Origin: Cyprinodon diabolis
Taxonomy: Eukaryota > Chordata > Actinopteri > Cyprinodontiformes > Cyprinodontidae
Length of the DNA stretch: 64,000 nt
Assembly (NCBI GenBank): GCA_030533445.1
Contig: CM060081.1
Coordinates: forward strand, 902,315-966,314
Direction of reading: 5' to 3'
A model generated the notes under the pieces. It did no database searches. It was given only the letters and a program-made list of their open reading frames with translations, and was not told where the DNA came from. A program made the position numbers and the translations under genes. Position 1 is the first letter of the stretch. Each line of letters begins with the position of its first letter. Positions 33,700-44,628 of this stretch are shown here, in pieces.

Positions 33700-34187
33700 T
33701 TATCCCATCATTGACCTTTTCCTCCCTCTCAGGCGTACTTCATCAAGCTTTTTAATGACAGCTGAGGAATTCTTAGATGCTGCCATGTAGCTTTTTAGCA
33801 GCTTCTCAAACAATACATCCGAGTTGGGATGAGTACTTAGGAAAGCCTTCTCCAGAACAAACAAATCAACCCCCTTATCCTCAGTCAAAGCTGAAATGTA
33901 ACTCAAACCAAAGTCAATGAGCACAAGCTCAGGTTCAGTGTCCTCTGGACAATCCCTCAGAAGCATGTTTGAGGTGGTCAGGTCACCATGGATGACATTT
34001 TCATCATGCATTTTTGCCAAAACCTGGCCAATTCGCTCCGCTAGCTTATGCAGACCTGGGTCCACACTGGGTTTTGATTGGTAAAGAGAGTTGATGTGGT
34101 CACGCAGAGTCGAGGAACCAACAATTTCCTCCAAGAAGATGCAGTGGTACTTGTAATCCACAAAATATACAACTGGAGCTGATATGC
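33700..34187 (-). CDS. tp53rk: TP53-regulating kinase (Bud32/PRPK), exon 2
   Basis: The acceptor is a pyrimidine tract ending CCCCAG (34188-34190 on the minus strand). Exon 2 supplies GC to complete the Gly codon, then [21 protein letters not shown] and the rest of the kinase to the stop at 33700. Catalytic loop [10 protein letters not shown] (lacks the Arg of HRD, as in all Bud32 kinases), metal-binding DFGLSYISA, then [11 protein letters not shown] and the C-terminal [11 protein letters not shown] tail. With exon 1 the product is about 230 residues, close to other family members. Bud32/PRPK is the atypical kinase/ATPase subunit of the KEOPS complex that makes t6A in tRNA, and it phosphorylates p53 in mammals. 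All motifs are intact and it looks functional. Confidence 0.96.
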
Positions 34188-34387
34188 CTGGGGAGGGGGG
34201 AAGAAAAGCTTAGGTTGGTAAAAAAAATAAACATAAAAACACAAAAACTACTCTAGTGTAAAGGAAAACAATTTTGCACAATTATCATGGTCTAACCAGA
34301 TTAACATAGTTTAAACAGACTGCATTTAGTAGGTGTTTGATTCACTGCTAAGACAACACACAAATACAGATTAGATATATATATATA

Positions 34388-35594
34388 TCTAAAAAAAAAA
34401 TTAAAGGAACACTTTGTAATCAGAGTATAGGATAAATTTAATTAAACCTCTGGGATATTTAAGTGTAAGTTAAGTAGCAGACGGGGTTGTTAATCAGTGT
34501 CAGCTGCTTTGGTTTTAATAAAAGTTAGAGGCACAACAACGAGACGACCATCAGAACAGGAATGGTTTCACAGGTGGAGAGCACTCACATTTTTCCCCTC
34601 CTCATATTTTCTGACTCTTTTTCACCAGTTTAGCATTTGGCTAGGGTCACTGTCACTACTGTTAGCATGAGGCGCTACCTGGACCCTACAGAGGTTGCAC
34701 AGGCAGTCCAGCTCCTCCAGGATGGCGCATCAATACGTGCCATTGCCAGAAGGTTTGCTGTGTCTCCCAGCACAATCTCAAGAGCAAGGAGGAGATTCCA
34801 GGAGACAGGCAGTGACTCCAGGAGAGCTGGACAGGGCCGTAGAAGGTCTACAACCCATCAGCAGGACCGCTATCTGCTCCTTTGTGCAAGGAGGAGCAGG
34901 AGGAGCACTGCCAGAGCCCTACAAAATGACCTCCTGCAGGCCACTGGTGTGAATGTCTCTGACCAAACAATCAGAAACAGACTCCACGAGGGCGGCCTGA
35001 GGGCCCGACGTCCTCGAGGCCCTGTGCTCACTGTCTGGCACAGTGGAGCTCCATTGGCATTTGCCAAAGAACACCGGATTTAGCAAGTCCGCCACTGGCG
35101 CCCTGTGCTTTTTACAGATTAGAACAGGTTCACCCTGAGCACATGTGACAGACGTGAAAGGGTCTGGAGAAGCTGTGGAGAACGTTCTGCTGCCTGTAAC
35201 ATCGTTCAGCATGACCGGTTTGGTGGGGGGTCAGTGATGGTCTGGGGAGGAATATCCATGGAGGGACGCACAGACCTATACAGGCTAGACAAAGACACCC
35301 TGACTGCCATTAGGGATCGGGATGAAATCCTTGCACCGATTGTCAGACCCTATGCTGGTGCAGTGGGTCCTGGGTTCCTCCTGGTGCACGACAATGCCCG
35401 GCCTCATGTGGCGAGAGCATGCAGGCAGTTCCTGGAGGATGAAGGAATTGATGCCATTGATTTCCATCAAATGATATTGCATCCTTTTATTCCTAACACA
35501 TCACCCAGTCCAAGCCAGTATAAATAAACAGCAGGATTGTTTTCCTCATTCAAACCTGAAGTGTTTTGAGTGTTCCTTTCATTTTTTGAGCTAT
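34388..35594 (+). mobile_element. third Tc1/mariner-like family, degraded, in tp53rk intron
   Basis: The left flank near 34393 reads AAAAATTAAAGGAACACTTTG. The right flank near 35566-35594 is its inverted counterpart (GAGTGTTCCTTTCATTTTTTGAG). Boundaries are approximate because an (AT)n run precedes the left end. The interior is a transposase pseudogene on the + strand, antisense to tp53rk. Confidence 0.75.
34637..35527 (+). pseudogene. Tc1/mariner-type transposase pseudogene with C-terminal loss
   Basis: N-terminal HTH pair: [20 protein letters not shown], then a basic stretch GQGRRRSTT, and a second HTH ([14 protein letters not shown]). A stop at 35081 and a shift follow. The core resumes with SVMVWGGISMEGRTDLY and LVHDNARPHVAR (second catalytic Asp). 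After AIDFHQ the frame jumps to unrelated residues, so the SPDLNPIEHLWD segment with the catalytic Glu is deleted. The enzyme is certainly inactive. Confidence 0.9.
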
Positions 35595-35612
35595 GTATGT
35601 AGGTACATATAT

Positions 35613-37784
35613 TAGGGGTGGAACGGTTCGCAAAATCCACGGCTCAGTTCGGTTTACGGTTTCGTGGTCACGGTTTTCGGTTTGGTAAATGTTTATTGTT
35701 ACACCGAAAAATAAAAAAGTTAATAAAAATTCTAAAAATTATTGAAATGAATGAAAAAATCCAAATAAATGAATGAATTGTAATTTTTTTTAATGATCCG
35801 CGGAAACCATGGATCATTTCCGCATGTTTTGCTGCTTTGAATTTAATCATCTGGCGCATGCCCTCTATATTCTGCTATTGAGCAAAAATGTAAATATTTC
35901 CATATAAAAATTAATAAAAAAAATATATAAAAAATGTAAAAAGGCGTAATTTTTGAAGACGATGGCGTACTATGATCCAACACTGATTTTGAGTCAATTG
36001 ATCACATTACCTGGAAGCTATCGAGCAAAAAAGCTAATATTTCTATTCGGGATGCACGATATAATCGACCCCTATCGGTATCGGCCTTAAAACTGAATAT
36101 CGGACATCGGCCACCCCACCGATATTTAACCCGATATTTGATCAGCTTCTGAGTTTCTAAAGGCTAAGAAAAATAAAATAAAAACTACTTCTTCTTCTTT
36201 CTCAAAAACTTCTTTTTTACAGACTTAAAAACTTCTAAAGACGAGGGAAAAAATATTGATACATTAAAATATCCCAATATCTTCATATGCTGATATATTG
36301 CCATTTAAAAACACCATATCAATCTCTTTTACTAATGAAATATTGCTATATGTCATCGTTATGCTACGAAATCCCCCCAAAATTCACCAAATGTTGCCAT
36401 ATTTTTATATGTTGATATATTGACGCGGCATCGATCTATTTTACTAACAAAATCTCACAAGAATTTGCAAAATATCTCGAGAGTTTGTAACAGAACGATG
36501 AAATTTCACGAGATTTTGAAAGTAAAATAGATCGATACCGCGTTTTTAAAAATCGATTTGATATCAGCATATGAAAATATATTTGAGTTTATTATTTTTC
36601 AAAGTGTCAGAAATGGATAATAAAACTGCTATTTTCAATGACGACTTATTTTTGTCCAGCTTTAACATCGGTATCGATATCGGTTATCGGCTACATGAGT
36701 TTTAAAATATCGGCATATCGGATATCGGCCAGAATCCCAATATCGTGCCTACTTTTTTCGATACCAGCTTTATAATATCAATTCGAAAAAAAAAAGAAAA
36801 TTACACAACATAATTAAGTACAAATCTTGAGTTTTATTTTAAGCTCTGATTTTTCCATTTACATTTTTCCTTACATAAAAAAACATTTCAGTGTCTAATA
36901 TTCATTGTTACACTGTGAGGAACTTTTTATTTAGCAGTTTTTCTTTAGAAAAATTAACACGTCTGCTTTCTCAGGAGACAAACAAGCCTGTTGAATGGGA
37001 TCCTACTGACAGCGACCCGCTGGGATGGGGGGGTCTGAGCGGCTCCCACAGAAATAATATTGGAAGGCAGGATGGTAATCTGGATGAACTGACTGCACAG
37101 ATTAAGTTTTCAGGTGGATTTTCCCACTTAAAAACATAATAAAACTACTTTATTCCCACTGATCACAGCAAATATAGCTGCAAGGCAAATAAAGGATAGG
37201 GAAGCTCCGCCCAACGCGCGTCAGAGCCACTTTCCGACCGCACAGCCAGAGCAGCAAAGCTGCTTCAGCTGCACGTCAGAACTAAACTGGTACAAGCAGC
37301 AAAAAGGAAGCAGCAGACGTGATTCTGCTGCTCCTGCTGCGTCTGGTGTGAACGCAGCATGATTCACTCCGCTCTGGCTTTGCTCCGCCCACGGGCTGCT
37401 GAGAGGAGGATGGTCGCGCCGGCTGCGGTCCGCTCTTCTTGCAGTCAAACACCGAGCAACTTTCTGCTCTGAAATTGTTTCCGTGCACGATGTATTGCAT
37501 TGCGCACTATTGGCATCAGTATTAATAAGTGAAGCCGCACTTTTGACCTGGGGGGCATTTTAAAGGGGTTCCACGACGCTGCAACCAGTTCACAACAGAT
37601 ACACATGAACCCTGGCTGCAGGCGGGACCACCTGTGTATTTCTCCTGGATGACGCAATCACGTTAAGTGTTACAGCCAATCACCGAAACTTGGTACCGAA
37701 AGACGAGGCATGTTTGGATACTCTGTAGAACCGAAGCATTTCGGTCGGTACCATAAAAGAACCGAAGTTCACTACCCAGCCCTA
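35613..37784. mobile_element. hAT-like nonautonomous element (TAGGGGTGGAACGG ends)
   Basis: Left end TAGGGGTGGAACGGTTCG; right end complement TAGGGCTGGGTAGTGAAC. Both lead into CGGTTC/ACCGAA-rich subterminal text (35627-35690 and 37690-37770). The start TAGGG and fish-wide style fit hAT MITEs. An 8-bp duplication is not clean. It contains a nested element at 36047-36751 and a GC-richer part at 37200-37650. Frame 36891-37139 has no known domain. Confidence 0.5.
36047..36751 (-). mobile_element. ATATCGG-rich MITE, copy 1
   Basis: Ends GGGATGCACGATAT and (complement) TAGGCACGATATTGGG. Both ends are rich in CGATATCGG motifs. Oriented opposite to the copy at 37996-38585, with which it is nearly identical over about 590 bp. 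It is nested in the hAT-like element. Confidence 0.75.
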
Positions 37785-37995
37785 TGAACATGGCATAATA
37801 GTGAATTGAGAGAGAGGGAGGGCACATCTCATCCCCCTAAATACATAAATAAAAATATAAAGAGGTTAATGAAACATTACAGATCAACAATTATATTCTA
37901 GCCTCAATTGAGGACCATTTGTTGGTTTTTTCATCGTCGTGGCACTGTATGTCACCACCTTCAGACAGAAAACCCGACGGTGGTGACAAAGTAAC

Positions 37996-38585
37996 TAGGG
38001 ATGCACAATATTGGGATTTTGGCCGATATCCGATATGCCGATATTTTAAAACTCATGTAGCCGATAACCGATATCGATACCGATGTTAAAGCTGGACAAA
38101 AATAAGTAGTCATTGAAAATAGCATTTTTGTTATCAATTGCTGACACTTTGAAAAATAATAAACTCAAATATATTTTCATATGCTGATATCAAATCTATT
38201 TTTAAAAACGCGGTATCGATCTATTTTGCTTTCAAAATCTAGTGAAATTTCATCGTTCTGTTACAAACTCTCGTGATATTTTACAAATTCTTGTGAGATT
38301 TTGTTAGTAAAATAGATCGATGCCGCGTCAATATATCAACATATAAAAATATGGCAACATTTGGTGAATTTTGGGGGGATTTCGTAGCATAACGATGACA
38401 TATAGCAATATTTCATTAGTAAAAGAGATTGATATGGTGTTTTTAAATGGCAATATATCAGCATATGAAGATATTGGGATATTTTAATGTATCAATATTT
38501 TTTCCCTCGTCTTTAGAAGTTTTTAAGTCTGTAAAAAAGAAGTTTTTGTGGAAGAAGAAGAAGTAGTATTTTTTTTTTTTAGACT
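37996..38585 (+). mobile_element. ATATCGG-rich MITE, copy 2 (3' truncated)
   Basis: Begins TAGGGATGCACAATATTGGG and runs parallel to the complement of copy 1 to about 38585, where AGAAGTAGTATTTTT passes into other sequence; the second end is missing. The two copies form a long inverted repeat with a 1.2-kb spacer in the tp53rk intron. Confidence 0.75.
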
Positions 38586-38836
38586 TTAGAAACTCAGAAG
38601 TTTCTAAAGTTTCTATTGGTTATACACTCAACATCTAGGTCCCTTGTTTCCATAGGTTATCAAACACATTTGCAAAAACCCACCAAAAATATGGATTTAT
38701 GAAGGAAAAATAGTTATTCATCATCACCTTCTAAAGATCCACCCGCAAGATGAGGATTAGCTGTTACAATGATTGCATGTAGAGCAGTGCCATGTCAGAT
38801 AAATATCAGCCTGTCATTAGTTAGTCATGTAGAACA

Positions 38837-39215
38837 AGGATAAGAGTGTCCCTGTCTAATTTCAAATCTAGGCTTAAAACGTTCCTTTTTAATAAAGCTG
38901 ATAGTTATGTCCATTGTAATGCTGCTATAGGCTTAGACTGCTGGAGGACATAGGGACCCCTTTTTCATCATTCTGCTTCATTCTATCTCTATTCTTCCAT
39001 TCTTTTGTATTTCTTAGTTTAATCTCTAATGTTATAGTCTTGATGCTTTTTCTCATCATAGTAGCTTCATCTGGCCTGTTCCTTTTCAGGTGTGACTCCA
39101 TCTTGGAGAAAAATATCAGCTGTGCTGCTGCCATCAACACCTTTGTTTATAGACGTCAGTTGACAGTTGCCTTTTGTATCTGCTTCTTTCTGTATGTAAT
39201 ATAATGTTAATCTGT
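38837..39215 (+). mobile_element. L2-clade LINE, copy 4 (fragment)
   Basis: Starts in the last codons of ORF2 (RLKTFLFNKADS) and continues into the 3' UTR, including the empty Tc1 site GAGGACATAGGG at 38944-38955. It stops short of the usual 3' tail. More diverged than copies 1-3, so probably an older subfamily. Confidence 0.85.
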
Positions 39216-39239
39216 TTCCCTAAAAGAAGAAAAAAAAAC

Positions 39240-39690
39240 ACTTTAATAAGACATTTATAAAAAAACATTATTTGCTCAATAACTTCCAGGTCATGTGATA
39301 AGTTGACTCAAAATCTGTGTTGGATCATAGTACTCCATTGTCTTTTAAAGTTACGCCTTTTATTCTTACATTTTAAGTTTTAACTATTTTTTTTATTAAT
39401 TTTTACAGGGAAATATTAGCATTTTGGCTAAATAGCTTTCAGGTAACGTGATCCTTTGACCCAAAATCAATGTTGGATCATAGTACTCCATCGTCTTCTA
39501 AAGTTATGCCTTTTATTTTTACATTTCAAACCTTTAATGTCTATTTTTATCAAACTTTCATATGAAAATATTTGCCCTTTTGCTTAACCGCTACCAGGTC
39601 ATGTGATCAATAGACTCAAAATTAGTGTTGGATCATAGCTCTCCACTGAATTCAAGAGTAACACCTTTTTATATTTTGCATTTCAAGTCT
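39240..39690. repeat. three tandem copies of a diverged ~154-bp unit
   Basis: TTGGATCATAG recurs at 39320, 39473 and 39628 (steps of 153 and 155 bp). Each is preceded by CAGGTCATGTGAT / CAGGTAACGTGAT and followed by CTCCAT and a GCCTTTTAT... block. A single inverted copy lies at 35885-36046, next to MITE copy 1. Confidence 0.8.
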
Positions 39691-40211
39691 CTTATAATAG
39701 TTTTCATGTGCAGACATTAGCAGTTTTGCTGATGATGGATTGACACAAAATCTATAGGAAATAATAGTACTAGACTGGTTACAATATACAGATTCAATTG
39801 TTGACTTGATTTGACCAACATCCCAGCAAACACGTCCAGGTGGGGCCCATATGGGCTTCAGCTGGGCTTGGGCTCAGGGGGGGCTCTGTTGCTGGGACCC
39901 ATGTGGGCAGTAGGTGGGCTCCAGCTGGGCACGGTTCACAAATTCAAAATGGTCAAATCGACATGTTATATAACAACAGCCACTGAAAGGTCTCCTTTTT
40001 TATGCTATTTTATTTATTTATTTTTAAGAAGTAAAAGTCTTTAATCCCACACTAACCCAGCCTACTTAAATTATACATTTATAAATCATTTAAATAATTG
40101 TAATTTAAATCACTTCACAACCCCCCTTTCAGTGAAGCGGCTGAAGATTTTGATCTCAAAATTTTACTGAGATGACAGATCATTATGTTTCATAATAAAC
40201 CGGCCCTGATC
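39691..40211. other. no gene recognised
   Basis: Intron of tp53rk. A short G/C-rich repeat-like patch lies at 39828-39935 (GGGCCCATATGGGC, then GCTGGGACCCATGTGGGC). No coding signal. Confidence 0.55.
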
Positions 40212-40611
40212 TACGGAAGAGGATTAGGGCCACTGAAAAAAAAAAGTTAACAGATTTTTTTATTTTATTTCAGTATAGTATGGGGAAAAAAAATCAAATT
40301 TTTTGACTTTTTTCTCAGAATTCTGACTTTTTTCTCAGAATTCTGACTTTTTTCTCAGAATTCTGACTTTTTTCCCAGAATTCTGACTTTAATCTCAGAA
40401 TTCTGGCTTTTTTTCTCAGAATTCTGACTTTTTTCTCAGAATTCTGACTTTTTTCTCAGAATTCTGACTTTTTTTCTCAGAATTCTGACTTTAATCTCAG
40501 AATTCTGGCTTTTTTTCTCAGAATTCTGACTTTTTTCCCATGTTAAACTGAAATAAAATGTAAAAATCAGATAACTTTTTTTTTTTTCAGTGGCCCTAAT
40601 CCTCTTCCGTA
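40212..40611. mobile_element. palindromic-array MITE, copy C (400 bp)
   Basis: Ends TACGGAAGAGGATTAGGG and its complement. Exact 6-bp duplication CTGATC (40206-40211 and 40612-40617). The interior is tandem TTTTTTCTCAGAATTCTGAC units in one direction, about twelve, with TTTAATCTC variants. Confidence 0.93.
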
Positions 40612-41324
40612 CTGATCAGTCTCTTCCTTTATTGTTTTCACACAGGTGAATTCTACTTTCATATTGATACACTGGAATTAATGTAAAACCAAATAATATG
40701 TGCTTTGTTATTTTATTATTTGATGTATAGCTGAATGAATTTGTACACTCTTCATTTAGTTAATTCTGTTCTAACATCACCACGCTGTGGATTAAATAGC
40801 TTTTAAGAGCTTTTTTTAAAAAACATGTTTTGCTACGATGTCTTGCAAACGAAGGATGCTAAGAATTTAGTATTTTATTAATTGTGGCCTTTATTAACAA
40901 ACTTTAGAAGGGGGGAAATAAATTACCACAATTCTCAATTCAGTCACTAGGGGGCAGTGAACACGAAACAGGGGAACGTTTATAATGTTCACATTTTAAT
41001 AATTTCTCAACTAAATTAGTGTCTTGAAAATCACCCAAGCTAACTAAACAAATACGAAAATGGTCTGAAACAGAACTAAACCGTGGAGCGTCCAGGATCA
41101 TCCAGTAGTCTTGCTAACAAAACAAGAGTCAATAATGGCGGAAAATAAGAGTCAATAACCCCCGAACAGACCACTGCATTGAGGAACGAGTATCCAAACC
41201 TCGGTTCTCTGTTACAAACCCGGTATTGAACAGTTAAAATACAGAACCACTGAGTAAATATATGTCCATCTTCCTAATCAAGCTAAAACTAGCTTGTTGC
41301 ACTTGTTAAACATGGATGGCATAC
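40612..41324. other. tp53rk intron, 5' part, no other feature
   Basis: AT-rich intron DNA between MITE copy C and exon 1 of tp53rk. No repeat or coding segment that I can name. Confidence 0.6.
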
Positions 41325-41529
41325 CTGCTCGTCGGCATCGCAGGATGGAGCGGACCTCGTGAACTGTTCTCCGGTAGTTTAACTGGTCGTGCAGCTCTGG
41401 GTGTCTGTAGCGTTTAGGAAACCTCTCTTTGATGATTGTTGGCTTTCCCAAAAACTCTCCCCGATACAAGCGAGCCTCAGCGCCTTGCTTTATCAACTCC
41501 GCCCTACACAGAAACTGCTGGACCGCCAT
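41325..41529 (-). CDS. tp53rk: TP53-regulating kinase (Bud32/PRPK), exon 1
   Basis: ATG at 41529 opens 68 codons plus one base, ending at donor GTATGC. Residues: [39 protein letters not shown] (ATP-binding Lys in IIK), [15 protein letters not shown] and [11 protein letters not shown]. The Gly codon is completed by exon 2. KQGAEA, IKxRFPKxYRHP and RCRRAG are Bud32/PRPK signatures. The start is chosen because it sits about 50 bp from the NRF1/ETS-like promoter motifs and matches the short N-terminus of fish orthologues as far as I know them. The exon 1-exon 2 distance is 7,137 bp and contains Tc1, hAT-like and MITE insertions, all outside splice sites. Confidence 0.95.
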
Positions 41530-41564
41530 GTCTTGTTTTCAGCAGCTATGCAGAAGAGGCCGCT

Positions 41565-41606
41565 GTCACTTCCCGATCCGTTCTGCGCATGCGCCATCAG
41601 GTAGTT
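41565..41606 (-). promoter_or_regulatory. tp53rk core promoter with NRF1-type site
   Basis: TGCGCATGCGCC (41584-41595) is an NRF1 consensus, typical of TATA-less housekeeping promoters. CACTTCCCG at 41567-41575 (complement CGGGAAGTG) looks ETS-like. It lies 38-66 bp upstream of the ATG. The NRF1 motif abuts CATCAGGTAGTT, which is the left copy of a LINE target duplication. Confidence 0.65.
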
Positions 41607-41639
41607 CTTCTTCTTCTTCTTCTTCTTCTTCTTCTTCTT
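41607..41639. repeat. (CTT)n microsatellite, tail of the LINE
   Basis: Eleven CTT units directly abutting the target duplication. As the minus-strand LINE ends here, this is its (GAA)n 3' tail. Confidence 0.9.
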
Positions 41640-41666
41640 TTCTATCATGGCGGATCGCAAGCAACT

Positions 41667-44150
41667 TTAAGGTGCATACCGCCACCTACTGTTCATGAGT
41701 GTACAGCAACATTGTTTTACATAAATTCTATTTTTTAATTTTGTATTCTGAAGATACATAAATAATGCTTTCCTTAATCTATAAATATCCTTTATATTTC
41801 CCTTATTTCCCAATAATCCTTTAAGACTCCATTCTTGGCCTGTCCTTTCAACTACTCTCAATTTCTCCCTTTCAGGTTCACATGTTTTACAGTTCATCAA
41901 TACGTGTTCTACATTTTCTATCTCTACACATCCTTTACATTTATCAATATTTTTCCTCCCTATTAAATATAAATTGTCATTTAAATAAGTCTGACCTACT
42001 CTTAATTTGATCATTATTATTTTTCTTCCCTTCGGTTTCTCTCATTAATATTTCTATTTAATATTGACTTTTGTACTTTATATAACCTTCTTCCTTTTTA
42101 TCTTCATTCCAGCTTTTTTCAGTTTCTTTCCTCTTAATAAATGGTTTTCCTTCCCCTTTCCCTAAAGGAATTCTAATTGTTATTGCCTCCTCTAAAGCCC
42201 TTTTTGCTAATTTGTCTGCCTTTTCATTTCCTTTTACCCCTTCATGTGCTGGAACCCAACAAAACCAAATATCAATGCCACTCCTGTATAATCTAAATAA
42301 ACTCTGCTGAATTTCTAATACTAAATCTTTCCTATTATTTCCTCCTCCCTGAATACTTTCTAACGATGCTTTGGAATCCGTGCAGACCACCACCCTGTCT
42401 GCTCTGACCTCCTCCACCCATTGGAAACTCAGTATAACTGAGTTGATCTGAAATTCTTTTAGAAATGTGTATTTTGAACTCTGGTACATATATTCCTATT
42501 CCCACACACCCTTTTAAATTCTTATAACAATCAGAATATATTTTAAAGTAGTTATAATATGAGTTTCTTAAATATATATCAGTCTGTATCCCTATTTTGT
42601 TTAAATTCCAATCATTTTTCATTTTAATAAGTCTCATGTCTACATTTATCTCAGGAAATAGCCATGGAGGAATAACACTAACTCTGCTATTTCCTTATCC
42701 TCTAATCCAAACTCTTTAATCAATTTGCTTATAATCCATCCAAATCCATTATTATGGTACTTTGAATATTCCCATCAAGTTTGTAGAATTGTTGAAGTTA
42801 TATTTTCATCCAATATACTAAAGCTAATTTCCTTCTTTTCATTTCCAGTGGAGTTTCTCCAGTCTGGACTAAAAAAGCATTGATAGGTGTTGTTTTCATT
42901 GCTCCTGTACATATACGTAAAGCTCTACTCTGTACTCTATCTATCCTTTGTAATGTTGTTTTAGCTGCTGCTCCATAAATAAAACTGCCATAATCTATTA
43001 TTGATCTCATGAGAGCCCTAAATATGTTTAATAATGGCTGTCTATCTGCACCCCAGTTATTTCCAGCCACAGCCTTTAGGAAATTTAGAACTTTCTTACA
43101 TTTAGTTTCCAAGTTATCTATATGTATTCTCCATGTGTAAGAGCTATCTAACCATAGTCCTAGGTATTTAAATTCTGCAACCCTTTCCAGCAGCTGTCTA
43201 TATAACGTTATTGTTTCTATATCGATATTTCTCTTATTTGTGAATACCATGAAACAAGACTTGTTTGTTGATAATTTAAAACCCCATTCATAAGACCATT
43301 TTTCTACTTTATTAATTGCTTTCTTAATATTTCCTGCTACATTTTTTTATATTCCTTCCTCTCATCCATATGGCCCCATCATCTGCATATAATGCAGATT
43401 TAATACAATTATCAGTATCTGAAAAATATCATTAATCATGATATTAAATAAAGTTGGACTTATTACACTACCTTGAGCTATTCCATTTTCCACATTAAAT
43501 TTTTTTTAATAATCATCCCCAATCTTCACCCTTATTTTTCCATCCATTGAAAAAAATTAGACATCTTCCCAGCTATTCCCATCTGCTTTATTTTTATAAG
43601 TAACCCTTCCCTCCATAATGAATCTTATGCTTTTTCTATATCAAAAAATACTACAATCATTATCTCCTTCCTTTTTAAGGCTTTCTCTATATCATTACTG
43701 ACTCTAGTTAATGCATCCATTGTTGATCTCCCTGTTCTAAATCCTACGGAAGAGGATTAGGGCCACTGGAAAAAAAAAAAGTTAACTGATTTTTTAATTT
43801 TATTTTAGTTTAACACTCAGAATTCTGACTGTAATCTCAGAATTCTGACTGAATTTTGACAATAAAAAAAAGGTCAGAATTCTGAGAAAAAAGTCAGAAT
43901 TCTGAGATTAAAGTCAGAATTCTGAGATTAAAGTCAGAACTCCGAGATTAAAGTCAGAATTCTGAGAAAAAAGTCAGAATTCTGAGATTAAAGTCAGAAT
44001 TCTGAGATTAAAGTCAGAATTCTGACTTTTTTCCCATACAAACCTGAAAGAAAATGTAAAAATCTTTTTAAAAAACTTTTTTTTTTCCCACTGGCCCTAA
44101 TCCTCTTCCGTAAAATCCACACTGGTATCCATGAATTCATTTCTTATGTT
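41667..44150 (-). pseudogene. LINE ORF2: reverse transcriptase, RNase H, zinc motif (broken)
   Basis: The reading frame is broken but landmarks are clear. GFRTGRSTMDAL lies at 43740-43700. FDIEKA-stop-DS (Tyr codon lost to TAA) follows, then GIAQGSVISPTLFNIM near 43490. YADDGAIW (catalytic) lies near 43385. KYLGLWLD and LMRSIIDYGS lie in 43250-42798. RNase H follows with VVVCTDSKAS (Asp) and CWVPAHEGVKGNEKADKLA (His/Asp). The C-terminus has KCKGC....VEHVLMNC, a Cys-Cys-His-Cys motif. No intact ORF remains. Confidence 0.88.
43745..44112. mobile_element. palindromic-array MITE, copy D (368 bp), in the LINE
   Basis: Ends TACGGAAGAGGATTAGGG and its complement. 6-bp duplication AAATCC (43739-43744 and 44113-44118). 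Removing the element and one duplicate restores the LINE text GFRTGRS. The interior has AGTCAGAATTCTGAGATTAA units. Confidence 0.93.
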
Positions 44151-44198
44151 CAAGAAAAAACCCTAATCTACTGACCACTATTTTCTCATCAGGTAGTT

Positions 44199-44210
44199 TG
44201 CGCATGCGTA
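44199..44210 (-). promoter_or_regulatory. displaced NRF1-type site (TGCGCATGCGTA)
   Basis: Directly follows the right target duplication CATCAGGTAGTT. Without the LINE this site would sit only about 11 bp from the NRF1 site at 41584-41595, giving a twin-NRF1 tp53rk promoter. It now lies 2.6 kb upstream. Confidence 0.55.
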
Positions 44211-44628
44211 TCCAGATATACATCCGGGTCGTCCTCAATTTTATTTTCTTAAAAAGACCTAAATGACATTATCTCTACCCAAAAATAGTAAACGTACTGA
44301 AACATAATATGTTAAAGGTTAATAATATATTTGGGAAACAAATAATTAATATATATGGGAAAATAAATTTCCTTAAAATCCTTTATTTTTTTTATTATTT
44401 TTTTTTATTGAAGATTCAAAATATTACAAGGCATATCAAAACAGTTATACAAAATTGTAAATTTAATTTCTTAGGAAGCTGAGCAGAGTATGTATAATAT
44501 AACAAATAGAATCATACAGAGAACCTATATAAAATTAGAAAACAAAAATAACAGATCATAGAACAAAGAAATAAAAAAAATACAAAATGACTCTTGAATT
44601 TTAAAGTAAATTCCCAATATATGGCATC

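Larger units (their letters stand above)
41607..44186 (-). mobile_element. RNase H-bearing LINE (I/Nimb-like), 5' truncated
   Basis: It is bounded by 12-bp CATCAGGTAGTT at 41595-41606 and again at 44187-44198. At the left the LINE ends in a (GAA)n tail (CTT repeats on +, 41607-41639). Order on the minus strand: RT (44150-42800, with MITE copy D inserted), RNase H (42490-42060), C-terminal Cys-His region (42014-41667), 3' UTR, tail. An RNase H domain downstream of RT is characteristic of the I/Nimb-type clades. Several frameshifts are present. Confidence 0.9.

Noticed and set aside
36891..37139. 82-residue frame in the hAT-like element
   Set aside because: No BED finger or hAT transposase motif; probably chance.
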